Origin: Azonexus sp.
GTDB lineage: Bacteria; Pseudomonadota; Gammaproteobacteria; Burkholderiales; Rhodocyclaceae
Assembly: GCA_030697085.1 (NCBI GenBank)
Contig: JAUYQT010000165.1
Coordinates: 1 to 7,500 of the forward strand
Length of the DNA stretch: 7,500 nucleotides
Direction of reading: 5' to 3'
Part shown: in pieces, positions 7,208 to 7,500 of the stretch
Position numbering within the stretch: the stretch's first letter is position 1
How the letters are laid out: each line of letters starts with the position of its first letter
Made by a program: the position numbers and the translations under genes
The notes under the pieces: model-generated
Database searches by the model: none
What the model saw: only the letters and a program-made list of their open reading frames with translations
What the model was told of the DNA's origin: nothing

Positions 7208-7500
7208 CCCATCAAGCCCCCAGCATTCGGGTCTGCACCGGGCGGGAGAGCACCGTTAGACATCTCGGCATGAGGTAAATGACGCGCTTGAAATTTCCAA
7301 ATAGACCGAAATCTGACCTGTTCTACGCGGCCACACGGACGCGGTCGTGTGGCCGCTTTCCGGGACCATTCTGAATTCATGATGCCGGCTAGATTTGGTC
7401 ATTCCGACTAGCAAAAAGCACCCGGGCAGAATGGCTGCAAACCGATCAGAAAACCGACACTATGCTCGCTGCTCAATCTACTTTGGGTATTCGATTGCAG
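7208..7500. other. intergenic tail without a supported gene
   Basis: No long open frame covers these 293 bases. They hold a strong hairpin at 7327-7356, an 8-bp inverted pair CCATTCTG/CAGAATGG (7366-7373 and 7427-7434), and two short open frames I do not trust: 31 codons from ATG at 7279 preceded by GAGG, and a frame open to the right edge from ATG at 7431. No DltD-like or other operon-related gene starts here. Confidence 0.6.
7327..7359 (+). terminator. hairpin, possible rho-independent terminator of the three-gene operon
   Basis: GCGGCCACAC (7327-7336) pairs perfectly with GTGTGGCCGC (7347-7356), a 10-bp GC-rich stem with a 10-base loop, followed by only three T (7357-7359). The stem is strong but the T-run is short, and it lies 120 bases after the carrier gene stop. 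It could instead be an mRNA-stabilising or repeat-derived hairpin. Confidence 0.45.

Noticed and set aside
7235..7300. GGCGGGAGAGCACCG segment recalling part of a glycine riboswitch
   Set aside because: The other conserved glycine-aptamer blocks (such as the CCGAAGG-type stretch) are missing, and no gene follows in the window.
7366..7434. 8-bp inverted pair CCATTCTG / CAGAATGG, considered as a mobile-element remnant
   Set aside because: It is short, 53 bases apart, not extendable, and has no target duplication or transposase remnant.

Overview
The window looks like chromosomal DNA of a GC-rich Gram-negative proteobacterium. A betaproteobacterium, probably of the Rhodocyclales type, is my best guess. 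This rests on base composition, on protein character, and on argH lying back to back with an AlgZ-type sensor kinase gene, an arrangement I also know from Pseudomonas. The taxonomic call is an inference.

Layout. Positions 1-708 (minus strand) hold the N-terminal half of an AlgZ/LytS-type membrane histidine kinase that runs off the left edge. A 140-bp divergent intergenic region (709-848) separates it from argH (849-2234), a complete argininosuccinate lyase. Nineteen bases after argH comes a cytosolic eukaryotic-type Ser/Thr protein kinase carrying a C-terminal cyclic-nucleotide-binding domain (2254-3537). Its stop codon is followed almost at once by a pentanucleotide tandem repeat (CTGGG, 3541-3569) with strong G-quadruplex potential, inside a 339-bp gap without a convincing gene.

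Positions 3877-7207 hold the most interesting part: three tightly coupled genes that overlap by 4 bp and 1 bp. They encode a stand-alone amino-acid adenylating enzyme, a polytopic membrane protein with MBOAT-like features, and a small acidic carrier protein. The logic matches DltA-DltB-DltC of Gram-positive teichoic-acid D-alanylation: activate an amino acid, load it on a carrier, pass it to a membrane acyltransferase that modifies something outside the cytoplasm. No DltD-like gene lies in the window, and a hairpin that may be a terminator follows the carrier gene. The adenylating enzyme keeps the Asp expected to bind an alpha-amino group but lacks the Cys that I recall from DltA as tied to D-alanine selectivity. 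Substrate and acceptor are therefore open.

The last 293 bases (7208-7500) hold the hairpin and no gene I can support.
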